This document shows positions 18,447 to 27,713 of a stretch of DNA of 64,000 nt, one piece after another. Origin of the DNA: Novosphingobium decolorationis (GTDB lineage Bacteria > Pseudomonadota > Alphaproteobacteria > Sphingomonadales > Sphingomonadaceae); the NCBI RefSeq assembly GCF_018417475.1, contig NZ_CP054856.1:3627001-3691000 (forward strand), read 5' to 3'. Each line of letters starts with the position of its first letter. Position 1 is the stretch's first letter. The notes beneath the pieces were generated by a model. It saw nothing but the letters and a program-made list of their open reading frames with translations, had not been told where the DNA came from and did no database searches. The position numbers and the translations under genes were made by a program.

Positions 18447-20785
18447 TGGCGCGCGTCACCGATGCCCTCACCGTGGATCGCAGCTACAAGGTCCTGCGCG
18501 TGCGTGGACAGGTGCAGGCGGTCGGCTATCGTCCGTTCGTGTGGCAATGTGCCCACGCGCTCGGGCTGGCGGGCGACGTTGCCAACGATGGCGAGGGCGT
18601 TCTTGTGCGCGTCGCAGGCCCATTCGAGGCGCTCGACCGTTTCGAGGCGCGGTTGCGCCATGAGGCTCCGCCGCTCGCCCGCGTGTTCTCGGTGGAGGTC
18701 GTGGACACTGCGCCGTTCGCCTGCGGTGAGGACTTCGCGATTGCGCGCAGTGGCGGCGGGGCGGTGGCAACGGGCATCGTGCCCGATGCGGCGACCTGTC
18801 CGGCGTGCCGCGCGGAACTGCGCGATCCTGCTGACCGGCGCCACGGCTATGCCTTTGGCAACTGTACGCATTGCGGGCCGCGTCTCTCGATCATGTCCGC
18901 GCTCCCCTATGACCGAGCCCGCACCAGCATGGCCGATTTTGCGCTGTGCGAGCCTTGCGCGCGCGAATACGCAGACCCTGCGGACCGGCGCTTTCACGCC
19001 CAGCCCATCGCCTGCCCCGCCTGCGGCCCCCGGCTCGAGCTGACCGGCGAAGGGAAGGGCGCGCCCGATCCGCTGGCGAGAAGCGTCGACCTGCTGCGAA
19101 AGGGGCGCATCGTCGCGATCAAGGGGCTGGGGGGCTACCATCTCGCCTGCCTTGCCACCGATGCCGAGGCCGTGGCGAAGCTGCGCACGCGCAAGGCGCG
19201 TGATGCCAAGCCCTTCGCGGTCATGGTTCCTTCGCTCACAGCCGCGCGGGAGCTGTGCGAAGTGTCGGACGAAGCCGCGCAGGCGCTGGAGAGCCCGGCC
19301 GCGCCCGTCGTCCTCCTGCCGCTTCGCCGCGACGGGCCTGCCTTGCCTGAGGCCGTGGCACCGGGGCAGGATCACCTGGGGCTCCTGCTGCCCTACACGC
19401 CGCTCCACCACCTCCTGATGGATGCGCTGCAGGCGCCGCTGGTGATGACCTCGGGCAACCGCAGCGACGAGCCGCAGGTGACGGATGATGGCGAGGCGCA
19501 CGCCAAGCTTGCCGGGATCGCCGATTCCTGGCTTAGCCATGACCGCGCCATCGTCAACCGTATCGACGACAGCGTGATGGCGTTCGATGCGCGTGGGCCC
19601 GTGGTGCTGCGCCGGGCACGCGGACTGGCGCCCGATCCGATCCTGCTGCCCGAAACCCTCGCCGCGCCCATGCCGATCCTGGCCATGGGGGGCGAGCTCA
19701 AGGCGACCTTCTGCCTGCTGCGCGGGCGCGAGGCCGTCCTGTCGCCCCATATCGGAGATCTGGAGGACGCCGTCGCGCGCGCCGACTATCGGCGTATGCT
19801 TGACCTTTTCTGCGATCTCTATGCCTTCACGCCGGGCGCGATCGCGGTAGACGGGCACCCGGACTATGCCTCCACCCGGATCGGGAGGGCGCTGGCGCAA
19901 GAACGGGGCCTTCCGCTTGTCACCGTCGATCACCACCACGCGCACCTTGCGGCGTGTCTGGCCGAGAATGGCATCGAGGCGGGCGAGACGCTCACGGCCC
20001 TGGTGTGCGATGGCCTTGGCCTTGGCGGCGATGGTACGCTGTGGGGCGGTGAGGTGCTGCGCGGCGGCTATGGCTGGGCCGAACGGACCGGCGCGCTGCC
20101 TGCCGTGGCGCTCCCGGGCGGAGCGGCGGCGATGAAGCAGCCCTGGCGCAACCTGCTCGCGCACCTCCTTCATGCTTTCGGGGACGCATGGGCCGAAGCG
20201 GTGCCCGTGCTGGCCGAGCGCGTGCCTGCAGGACCATCGCGCCAGGTCCTGCAACGCATCATTGCGCAGGGGCTCAACAGTCCGGTCTGTTCCTCGGGCG
20301 GGCGATTGTTCGATGCGGTGGCCGCGGCATTGGACCTGTGCGGGCCGAGCATTTCTTACGAAGGCGAGGCGGCCATGGCGCTGGAGGCGGCGGCCCGGCC
20401 TTTCGTGACGGGGGAGACCGGCTATGCCTTCGCGCTCACCCATGATGCGGCGGGGCTTGCGCGGCTGGACTTCGCGCACCTGTGGCGGGCGCTGGCGCGC
20501 GATCTGGGCGCGGGCGTGCCGGGTGGGATGATAGCTGCACGCTTCCACCTGGGACTGGCTGATGCGCTTGTCGCACTGGCGGGCGCAGGGGAGGCGTCCT
20601 TATCCCATGGTCGGGTGGCGCTGAGCGGCGGGGTGTTCAACAACCGCATCCTGCGCGAGGCGGTGGCGCAGCGGGTCGAGGATGCGGGCGCTGTGCCGCT
20701 TGTCCATCGCCGCGTGCCGGCAGGCGATGGCGGGCTTTCGCTGGGGCAGGTTGCGGTTGCTGCAGCTCGGCTTGATGGGGACTGA
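18446..20785 (+). CDS. hypF: carbamoyltransferase HypF
   Basis: A 779-aa enzyme that transfers the carbamoyl group to the C-terminal Cys of HypE. Domain order: an acylphosphatase-like domain (VRGQVQAVGYRPFVWQ), a paired zinc-finger region (CPACRAEL, CTHCGPRLS, CEPCAREY, CPACGPRLE), a YrdC-like domain (IKGLGGYHLACLATD) and a Kae1/HypF C-terminal domain with VDHHHAHLAACLAENG and a late ALSGGVFNNRIL. In many organisms hypF sits inside the hyp cluster; here it follows the sensor genes. Confidence 0.95.
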   Translation: MARVTDALTVDRSYKVLRVRGQVQAVGYRPFVWQCAHALGLAGDVANDGEGVLVRVAGPFEALDRFEARLRHEAPPLARVFSVEVVDTAPFACGEDFAIARSGGGAVATGIVPDAATCPACRAELRDPADRRHGYAFGNCTHCGPRLSIMSALPYDRARTSMADFALCEPCAREYADPADRRFHAQPIACPACGPRLELTGEGKGAPDPLARSVDLLRKGRIVAIKGLGGYHLACLATDAEAVAKLRTRKARDAKPFAVMVPSLTAARELCEVSDEAAQALESPAAPVVLLPLRRDGPALPEAVAPGQDHLGLLLPYTPLHHLLMDALQAPLVMTSGNRSDEPQVTDDGEAHAKLAGIADSWLSHDRAIVNRIDDSVMAFDARGPVVLRRARGLAPDPILLPETLAAPMPILAMGGELKATFCLLRGREAVLSPHIGDLEDAVARADYRRMLDLFCDLYAFTPGAIAVDGHPDYASTRIGRALAQERGLPLVTVDHHHAHLAACLAENGIEAGETLTALVCDGLGLGGDGTLWGGEVLRGGYGWAERTGALPAVALPGGAAAMKQPWRNLLAHLLHAFGDAWAEAVPVLAERVPAGPSRQVLQRIIAQGLNSPVCSSGGRLFDAVAAALDLCGPSISYEGEAAMALEAAARPFVTGETGYAFALTHDAAGLARLDFAHLWRALARDLGAGVPGGMIAARFHLGLADALVALAGAGEASLSHGRVALSGGVFNNRILREAVAQRVEDAGAVPLVHRRVPAGDGGLSLGQVAVAAARLDGD

Positions 20786-20802
20786 CAGGAGGACACAGGG
20801 AC

Positions 20803-22086
20803 ATGCTGAACGAACACGACCTCAGGCGGCGTATCGTCGGGGAAATGCACCTGCGGCGCTGGCCCCACGTCTGCGCGCCCTCCACGATCATACAGTTCGT
20901 GCGCGTGCTCGAACCGGACCAGCGCGAGGCTGAACTGCGCTGTGTCGAGACACTGCCCTCGGGCGGTGTCGCCGGGCGCAGCGAGAACCCGCGCCACCGC
21001 GCCGGATCGCTCGGGCCCGGTATTGCCTTTGGCTGGGAGCGCCAGAGCGAGGCCAGCACGACGACGCTCTTCATCGACCGCCTGCTGGTGGACGCGCAGG
21101 GCACCTTCGCGCCCGATCCGGCCGCGCTGGAAGCGCTGAGCTGGGCCAAGGGGATGCCGGGCAAGGTCCTGCGCGCGATCCGCGTGCTGATCGTGCCCGA
21201 CGAGGACGCCGCCCGCACGCTGATCCCGGCGATGGGGTACGATCCGCTCGACCTCGTCAGTTGCCATATCTCCTGCCAGGACGGCGAACAGGCCGCGCGG
21301 GTGTGGTCCGATTTCCGCTTTCGTGATGAGGGCTACGGCCAGATTCTGGTGGCGGCCAACGGTATGGCGGGCGGCGATCTCTCGCGCTCGGTCCAGCGCC
21401 TGCAGGAACTGGGCAACTACCGCAACCTGGCGCTGCTCGGCCTGCCGGTGGCGCAGGATGGCTGGAAGCTGCTTGACCGGATCGAGGATGAACTCAGCGA
21501 TCTTACCTCGCAGGTCGCCGACCCCGAAGTGCGCGACGATGATCTCCTGAGCGAGGTCACGCGCCTTTCGATGGAGCTGATCGCCCATTCGACCGAGACC
21601 GATTACCGCCTGAGCGCGACCGAGGCCTACGCCACCATCGTCGAGGATCGGCTGGAGGGCCTCCACATTCGCGCCTGTCCGGGGCATCCCTCGCTTGCGG
21701 ACTTCACCCAGCGCCGCTTCCTGCCCGCCGTGCGCACCTGCGCGGCCCATCGCCGCCGCGAGGAGCAGCTGGCCCAGCGCACCGAGCGGCTGGTCTCGCT
21801 GCTGCGCACCCGCGTCGAGACCCGCATCGAGAACCAGAACGGACGCCTGCTTGCCTCGATGGAGCGATCAAGCACGCGGCAGCTGCGCCTGCAGCAACTG
21901 GTCGAGGGGCTCTCGGTCGTGGCGCTCAGTTACTACGGGATTAGCCTTATCGCGCACATGCTGGAGGGCGTTGAACTGCTGGCCCCGCACTTCCATGCGC
22001 ACCTTGTCGTCGCCGCGCTGACCCCGGTCATGGTGATCGGCATGTACCTGGGACTGCACCACCTCAAGAAGCGCATCCTCGACTGA
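20803..22086 (+). CDS. DUF3422 family membrane-anchored protein
   Basis: A 427-aa protein of unknown function that I recognise as DUF3422. The N-terminal two thirds are soluble. The C-terminal part is a predicted coiled coil (RRREEQLAQRTERLVSLLRT to LLASMERSSTRQLRLQQ), followed by two hydrophobic segments (LSVVALSYYGISLIAHMLEG and HLVVAALTPVMVIGMYLGLH) and a short basic tail. It starts 17 bases after hypF with AGGAGG upstream and no intervening promoter or terminator, so it is probably the last gene of the hydrogenase operon. A role in hydrogenase assembly or H2-dependent physiology is only suggested by position. Confidence 0.8.
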   Translation: MLNEHDLRRRIVGEMHLRRWPHVCAPSTIIQFVRVLEPDQREAELRCVETLPSGGVAGRSENPRHRAGSLGPGIAFGWERQSEASTTTLFIDRLLVDAQGTFAPDPAALEALSWAKGMPGKVLRAIRVLIVPDEDAARTLIPAMGYDPLDLVSCHISCQDGEQAARVWSDFRFRDEGYGQILVAANGMAGGDLSRSVQRLQELGNYRNLALLGLPVAQDGWKLLDRIEDELSDLTSQVADPEVRDDDLLSEVTRLSMELIAHSTETDYRLSATEAYATIVEDRLEGLHIRACPGHPSLADFTQRRFLPAVRTCAAHRRREEQLAQRTERLVSLLRTRVETRIENQNGRLLASMERSSTRQLRLQQLVEGLSVVALSYYGISLIAHMLEGVELLAPHFHAHLVVAALTPVMVIGMYLGLHHLKKRILD

Positions 22087-22095
22087 GCGCGGGTA

Positions 22096-23622
22096 CTATG
22101 CCGCCGGGGAAGGCTTTGCGGCGCAGGTCTTGGCGATGAAGGTCGCGTGGTCGGGCAGCCGCTCGGCGGCGCGGGCAAGCGTGGTGCGGCGCTGGTCAAG
22201 AAGGGCGCGCAGGTCCCTCTCGGGGAGCAGGTGCGTGCGCGGATTGACCGCGCGCGGCAGCACGCCCTGACCCAGCAGGATGGCAACCCAGCTGGGTTCC
22301 TGGTGCGATTCCAGATCGTACATCGGCACGCGGCCGCAGGCATCCCAGGCGTCGAGCTTGGCGCGAAGGGTGCCCGGCAAGTCCATGGCCGCGACCTGGC
22401 GCCAGAGCGGCTCGGTCCGGCGGGTGCGGCAATAATGGGCGATGATGAAATCGCGGATGCGCTCGTACTCGAGCGCGGTCTGGCGGTTGTATTCCGCCGC
22501 GAGCGCAGGATCGGGGACCTTGCCGGGCAGGAACTCGACGAGCCGGGTCACGCCGGTCTGGATCAGCTGGATCGCGGTCGATTCCAGCGGTTCGAGGAAG
22601 CCTGCGGCAAGGCCGATGGCAATTACGTTGCCCTCCCAGAAACGGTTGCGGCGTCCGGGCGTGAAGCGCAGCAGGCGCGGTTCGGCCAGGGCCTCGCCGT
22701 CGAGACTGGCGAGGAGCTGCACGACAGCCTCGTCGTCCGAAATGTGGGCGCTGGAATAGACATGGCCGTTGCCGGTGCGGTTCTGGAGCGGGATGCGCCA
22801 CTGCCAGCCCGCCTCTTTTGCGCTCGAGCGGGTGAAGGGCGTGAAGCGCCCGGCGCGTGCGCAGGGAACAGCCGCCGCGCGGTCGCAGGGGAGCCACTGG
22901 CTCCAGTCCTCGAAGCCCACGCCCTGCGCCTGGCCCAGGAGCAGGCTGGCAAAGCCGGTGCAGTCGAGGAACACGTCGCCCTCGACGCGTCGATCCCCGT
23001 AAAGCTGGAGCGCGCGGACGTGGCCGCTCTGCGCATCGCGCGCGACATTCTCGATGCGTCCTTCGACGCGGGTCACGCCCATGCCCTCGGCCAGACGGCG
23101 CAAGTAGGCGGCGTAGAGTGCAGCATCGAAGTGGAAGGCGTGGCGGAACTGCGCGGCCTCGCCCGAAAGCGCTTCGTGCGGCACGAACCGGTCCTGCGAG
23201 GCCAGCACCTCGGCCATGGAAAAGTCGCCCAGCGCCGGAATCTGACCCTCGCGGGCAAGGCGCAGCCAGTGCTGGTGGACGGGAAGTCCGGCAATGTCGG
23301 CGCCGTAGTCGCCAAAGCCGTGGAAGTGGCGGTTGCCGATCTCGCCCCAGTCGGCGAACTCGATGCCCAGCTTGAAGGTGCCGTTGGTGGCGGCCACGAA
23401 CTCGGGTTCGTGGATGCCCAGAAACCGGTTGAGCTCGCCGATCAGGGGGACAGTGGCCTCGCCCACGCCGATGATGCCGATGTCCTCGGATTCGACGAGG
23501 GTGATCCGCGCGGCGGGGGGAGGCAGAAAACGGGCCAGCACCGCGGCCGAGATCCAGCCCGCACTGCCGCCTCCGGCAATCACGAAGTGGACAGGCGGGG
23601 TATCGGGTCCGGCCATTGGCAT
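22096..23622 (-). CDS. tryptophan-halogenase-like flavoprotein
   Basis: A 508-aa flavin-dependent halogenase family member. The FAD dinucleotide motif is IAGGGSAGWISA near the N terminus. The conserved lysine position is in TFKLGIEF, and the halogenase motif appears as AGWQWRIPLQ. Members next to TonB receptors in Xanthomonas, Caulobacter and sphingomonads have no proven halide substrate. It lies 71 bases downstream of the TonB receptor on the same strand and may be co-transcribed with it. It converges on the DUF3422 gene, with a 9-base gap. Confidence 0.85.
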   Translation of the reverse strand: MPMAGPDTPPVHFVIAGGGSAGWISAAVLARFLPPPAARITLVESEDIGIIGVGEATVPLIGELNRFLGIHEPEFVAATNGTFKLGIEFADWGEIGNRHFHGFGDYGADIAGLPVHQHWLRLAREGQIPALGDFSMAEVLASQDRFVPHEALSGEAAQFRHAFHFDAALYAAYLRRLAEGMGVTRVEGRIENVARDAQSGHVRALQLYGDRRVEGDVFLDCTGFASLLLGQAQGVGFEDWSQWLPCDRAAAVPCARAGRFTPFTRSSAKEAGWQWRIPLQNRTGNGHVYSSAHISDDEAVVQLLASLDGEALAEPRLLRFTPGRRNRFWEGNVIAIGLAAGFLEPLESTAIQLIQTGVTRLVEFLPGKVPDPALAAEYNRQTALEYERIRDFIIAHYCRTRRTEPLWRQVAAMDLPGTLRAKLDAWDACGRVPMYDLESHQEPSWVAILLGQGVLPRAVNPRTHLLPERDLRALLDQRRTTLARAAERLPDHATFIAKTCAAKPSPAA

Positions 23623-23693
23623 GTTGCTCCCGTCAGAAGTCGGCCCCGACGTCTTCCTTGCGGAAAAAGCCGGGGCCTTGGGAGGAGCTGGTA

Positions 23694-26660
23694 TCAGAAG
23701 CGCGTGCGCACGACCATGGCGACGCGGCGGTCGGTCTCGGTCCAGCTGTAGCGCGGCTGGAAGCTGGGATCGCCCACGCGCAGGTACGTGCGCGAGGTGA
23801 GTAGGTTGGTGCCCTGCACGCCGACCTTCAGGTGCTCGTTCACGTTGACCAGGATCGAGGCATCAAGCTGGCCGTAGTCGTCGTTCCAGACCGGGTAGTT
23901 GATGTTCGCCGCCGAGGTGGTCAGCAGGTACTTCTTGCGCCAGTTGTAGGCGACGCGGGCCGAGACGCCGGGCGTCTCGTAGATCGCGGCCACGTTGTAG
24001 GACCACTTCGAGAGGCCTTCGAGCGGCAGGTTGAGGCCCGCATTCTCGCCGTTGGCGGTATCGAACACGTTGACCGAGGAGTTCGCGCCACCGGTCGAAT
24101 CGACGTAGGTCAGGTTGCCGGTGAAGCCCAGGCCCGAGAGCGGTCCGGGAAGGAAGTCGAGGAACTGGGTGTAGGCCAGCTCGAAGCCCTTGATCTTGCC
24201 CTTGGCGCCGTTGGTCTGGCGGTTGACGTCGAAGGTGATCGTTTCGCCGCCGCTGGTGTATTCCTGCTGTTCCAGGCCGACGAAGATGTAGTCGCTGATT
24301 TCCTTGTAGAAGAGCGCCAGCGTCAGGCTGTTCGAGCGGCCGTAGTAGTACTCGAAGCTGAGGTCGAAGTTGTTCGAGCGGGTCGGCTTCAGGTCCGGGT
24401 TGCCCGCGGTGCCGGTGAACGCGGTGGTTACGCCGCCTACGCCCGTGCCGTTGGGGTTGCCGTCGTTGTCGAACGAGAAGTTCAGCGAGGTGTATGGGTT
24501 GAGCTGCGCGAAGGTCGGACGCGAGATCCCCTTCGAGGCCGCGAAGCGGACCTGGAAGTCGTCGGTCACGAAGTAGCGCAGGTTGAAGCTGGGAAGGACG
24601 TCGGTGTAGCTGTTGCTGCCCGAGGTGATCGAGGTGCCAAGGTCACCCGAGGCGAACGCGAGTGCACGTTCGTAGTCGGAGCAGTCGGTCGTGGCCGAAT
24701 CGCAGTCGACGCTCAGCGTTCCGACGTTGATCGCCGAACCCAGCGAGTTGAGCTTGGTGTGGACCACACGCACACCCACGTTGCCGTCGAAGCGGCCGAC
24801 CGGGCTGTAGTCCATGCCGAAGCGCGCCATGGCGTAACCCGCGAGGACTTCCTGGCCCTGGTTGTTGATGCCGCCCTGGCCGGTGGTCTGCGAGAAGTCG
24901 TCGCTGAGCGGAGCCCAGCCCCAACCGTTCGAGAGCGTAGCGCCCAGGTAATCGAAGGCATGGCCCGTGCCCTGATTGACGAGGCTGGGGGCGGGGAGCC
25001 ACAGGCCCGAAGTCGGGTTGCTGGCTTCGCCGCGGAAGAAGTTGTTGAAGTCCACGAACGTCGACTGGTTGGGCAGGTCCGCGATCTGCGGGCCACCCGG
25101 GTAGCCGGTTTCATCAAGGCGCACTTCGTTGCCCGGAAGCCAGTACTGGCCCGAAAGAAGACCCCAGTTGTAGGTGGTCTGACGCGTGATCGCGGTGCGG
25201 TCCGACCAGCGGCCGCCGACCTTGAGCGACTTCAGGAAGCCTTCGTCGAACTTGTATTCCACATCGCCGCGGATCGCCCATTGGTCCGCCTCGTTGTCCT
25301 CGAGGTGGTCCATCGCGGCCGCCCACCAGTTCGCGCTCTTTTCCGCCAGCGACTGCGAGGGGTCGGTGGGACGCATGTTCATGTAGGGCGTGTTGCCGTC
25401 GAGGTCGAAGTCGAAGGTCGTGCCCACGTCCGTGCCGGTGAAGGCGGTCATCGAATAGACGCTGGCGGTCGACTTCGAGTACTGGACATCGGCCGTGACG
25501 GTCCAGTGGCTGTCAGGCTCCCACAGGGCCTTGAACGAGTAGTCCTGGTTCTTCTTGTCCTGGCTGCCCGCGCGCGTGTCGAGCAGCGGCTGCTGGTTGT
25601 CGGCCACGCCCGAGACGAGCTGGTTCTGCTCACCAAAGACGAAGCCCGGGGTCGTCGGGTCCATCTGGGTCGAGTTGCCAATGTAGTATTCGGTGTCGCG
25701 CGGCTTGGCGGTCGAGATCAGCGCCTCGGCCGTGAACTCAAGCGTGCTCGAGGGACGCCACTGCAGCGAGGCGTCGAAGGCGCGGCGTTCCTGCTGCCAG
25801 TCGATGCGGCGGAAGCCGACGCTGTTGGGGACGTAGACCGTGTCGCCTTCGGCATAGCCATTGGCATCCTCGGTCATCTCGCGCTGGAGGAAGCGGTCGG
25901 CCGAGATCGAGTCGGTGCGGTTGCCGATGTTGCTGATCGAGTAGGAGACGAGGACGCCGATTTCGCCCAGGCCCGTGTCGAAGCGGTCGCTGACGAGCGC
26001 GCTGCCCGACAGGAAGCTCTTGGAACGCAGGTCCGCGTAGTTCACGTCGCCCGAAACCGCAGCCACGAAGCCCGGTGCATCGAAGGGCTTGCGCGTGCGC
26101 AGGTCGATGGTGCCGCCGATGCCGCCCTCGACCATGTCCGCCGAGGGGTTCTTGTAGACGTCCACGCCCGACATGAGATCGGCCGAGATGTCCTCGAAGG
26201 AAAGCGAGTTGCCGCTGTTGGCCGAGAACACGTCGCGGCCGTTGAGCTCGGAGCGCACGAAGGACAGGCCGCGGATGAAGACGCCGCCGCCTTCACCCGA
26301 GAGACGCGCGGGGTCGCGCGCTTCGCTGGTGCGCTGGAGGGTGACGCCCGGGATGCGCTGCAGCGCTTCGGAAACCGAACGGTCGGGAAGGGCGCCGATG
26401 TCCTGCGCGGTGATCGAATCGACGACGACTTCGGCGTCGCGCTTGCGGTCGATCGCGCTCTCGAGCGAGGCGCGGATGCCGGTGACGATGATCGCCTGCT
26501 CTTCGTTCAGCGTGGCTTCGGCAGGCGTGTCCGCCTCCTGGGCCGCGGCGAGCGCGGGCATGGCGCAGATCGCGAGTGCGGTCGCGGACGTGCCTGCGCG
26601 CAGGAGCATGTCCCCACGGATTCCGGTGAAACTGTTACGAATGCGAGTGAACGCTGCCAT
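23694..26660 (-). CDS. TonB-dependent receptor for carbohydrate (Xanthomonas/Caulobacter type)
   Basis: A 988-aa outer-membrane receptor, probably for xyloglucan oligosaccharides. The start at 26660 is chosen because AGGAGGG precedes it and a signal peptide ending ALAAAQEA follows. The TonB-box region is IIVTGIRASLESAIDRKRDA, then the plug domain (ALPDRSVSEALQRIPGV, GVFIRGLSFVRSELNGRD) and a long beta-barrel ending VVRTRF with terminal Phe. The length and box type fit the large sugar-receptor class of these bacteria. A LacI-type operator lies 44 bases before the start codon. Substrate is inferred from the neighbouring xyloglucan enzymes. Confidence 0.92.
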   Translation of the reverse strand: MAAFTRIRNSFTGIRGDMLLRAGTSATALAICAMPALAAAQEADTPAEATLNEEQAIIVTGIRASLESAIDRKRDAEVVVDSITAQDIGALPDRSVSEALQRIPGVTLQRTSEARDPARLSGEGGGVFIRGLSFVRSELNGRDVFSANSGNSLSFEDISADLMSGVDVYKNPSADMVEGGIGGTIDLRTRKPFDAPGFVAAVSGDVNYADLRSKSFLSGSALVSDRFDTGLGEIGVLVSYSISNIGNRTDSISADRFLQREMTEDANGYAEGDTVYVPNSVGFRRIDWQQERRAFDASLQWRPSSTLEFTAEALISTAKPRDTEYYIGNSTQMDPTTPGFVFGEQNQLVSGVADNQQPLLDTRAGSQDKKNQDYSFKALWEPDSHWTVTADVQYSKSTASVYSMTAFTGTDVGTTFDFDLDGNTPYMNMRPTDPSQSLAEKSANWWAAAMDHLEDNEADQWAIRGDVEYKFDEGFLKSLKVGGRWSDRTAITRQTTYNWGLLSGQYWLPGNEVRLDETGYPGGPQIADLPNQSTFVDFNNFFRGEASNPTSGLWLPAPSLVNQGTGHAFDYLGATLSNGWGWAPLSDDFSQTTGQGGINNQGQEVLAGYAMARFGMDYSPVGRFDGNVGVRVVHTKLNSLGSAINVGTLSVDCDSATTDCSDYERALAFASGDLGTSITSGSNSYTDVLPSFNLRYFVTDDFQVRFAASKGISRPTFAQLNPYTSLNFSFDNDGNPNGTGVGGVTTAFTGTAGNPDLKPTRSNNFDLSFEYYYGRSNSLTLALFYKEISDYIFVGLEQQEYTSGGETITFDVNRQTNGAKGKIKGFELAYTQFLDFLPGPLSGLGFTGNLTYVDSTGGANSSVNVFDTANGENAGLNLPLEGLSKWSYNVAAIYETPGVSARVAYNWRKKYLLTTSAANINYPVWNDDYGQLDASILVNVNEHLKVGVQGTNLLTSRTYLRVGDPSFQPRYSWTETDRRVAMVVRTRF

Positions 26661-26703
26661 TTCGGTGCCCTCCTGTCCCAACTCTGCTGCGCTGCATCTA
26701 TTA

Positions 26704-26715
26704 GATAGCGCTATC
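26704..26715. promoter_or_regulatory. LacI-type operator upstream of the TonB receptor
   Basis: GATAGCGCTATC is a perfect 12-base palindrome with a central CG, as in LacI-family operators. Close relatives lie at 31207-31220, 37594-37605 and 44698-44709. The rest of 26661-26918 holds no gene that I can support. Confidence 0.7.
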
Positions 26716-26918
26716 ATTTTGCGATGCGGCAAAACTATAGGTACGAATGCTGACGATTGCCGCGCCGTGGCGCTGGCTACTATCACCGGTGAAATACCCG
26801 CGCAACACAAAATGATGACCGCTAACATTTGTCGGTGCAGTGTTGCGCGAACGCGTCACGGTGCGCGCTTCCTATTGGAAAAACGCTTGGAAATCTCCGA
26901 TTTGGGTGAACTGATCGC

Positions 26919-27713
26919 TTAGCGAGTACCCTCGTTCAGGGCCCGTGCGATCGCCGCTGCTGCGATGGGGGCCATGACGTCATAGCCCGCCGCGCTGGGA
27001 TGGATGCCGTCCTTCGTGAATTCCCGTTTCAGCAGGCCCTTGTCGGTCTTCATCGCCGGGGCGTAATCGGCAAAGGCGTAGCCGCGAGCGGCGGCAAGCT
27101 GGCGCAGGTGGGCGTTGATCGCGCGCAACTGGGCGGGCTTGCGTTCGGCCTCCACCCACTGCGCCTCGGGCGTGTTGGTCACCGGCAGGATCGAGCAGAG
27201 CACGACCTGGATGCCGTGGCGCTCGGCAATGTCGGCCATCGCGGTGATGTTGCTGACGATGCCCTCGGTGGTCTCCATCTGGAGCATGCCCGAGACATCG
27301 TTGACGCCGCCCAGGATGACCACGGCGCGGGGCTTCAGGGCGACGACGTCCTGCTCGAAGCGGACCAGCATCTGTGCGGTGACCTGCGCGCTGATGCCCC
27401 GATTCACATAGGGCTTGCCCGGGAAGAAGCGTTCGAGGTTCCACAGGTCGGTGATCGAATCGCCCATGAAGACGACACGCTGTTCACCTGGCGCAGGCGG
27501 TGCGAGCTTCGCGTTGGCGGGCGCGTAGAGATAGCGCTCACCGAAGTCGCGCATCATGGACGGTACGAGCTTGTTGCGGAACGGGCCGGCCCAGGGCCCC
27601 CAGTCGCGGGTCTCTTCGATGGTGCGGCGTTCCGGGCTCGACTGGTAGGGCGCGGGCGCGTTCGCTGCGATCAGGAGGGCCGCTCCGGCGAGTAGGAGGC
27701 CAAGGCGTTTCAT
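26919..27713 (-). CDS. SGNH/GDSL-family esterase (exported)
   Basis: A 264-aa secreted hydrolase. The signal peptide (MKRLGLLLAGAALLIAANAP) is followed by the four SGNH blocks: VVFMGDSITDLW with the nucleophilic Ser, the Gly of RGISAQ, GGVNDV with the Asn, and DGIHPSAAGY with the Asp/His pair. In a xyloglucan locus it may remove O-acetyl groups. The ATG at 27713 overlaps the stop of the preceding hydrolase gene, so it belongs to the GH3-esterase-esterase unit read leftward. Confidence 0.85.
   Translation of the reverse strand: MKRLGLLLAGAALLIAANAPAPYQSSPERRTIEETRDWGPWAGPFRNKLVPSMMRDFGERYLYAPANAKLAPPAPGEQRVVFMGDSITDLWNLERFFPGKPYVNRGISAQVTAQMLVRFEQDVVALKPRAVVILGGVNDVSGMLQMETTEGIVSNITAMADIAERHGIQVVLCSILPVTNTPEAQWVEAERKPAQLRAINAHLRQLAAARGYAFADYAPAMKTDKGLLKREFTKDGIHPSAAGYDVMAPIAAAAIARALNEGTR

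Noticed and set aside
23832..26708. 958-codon frame antisense to the TonB receptor
   Set aside because: Translation is a low-complexity Val/Arg/Gly-rich string mirroring the receptor codons. The receptor on the other strand has signal, plug and barrel.
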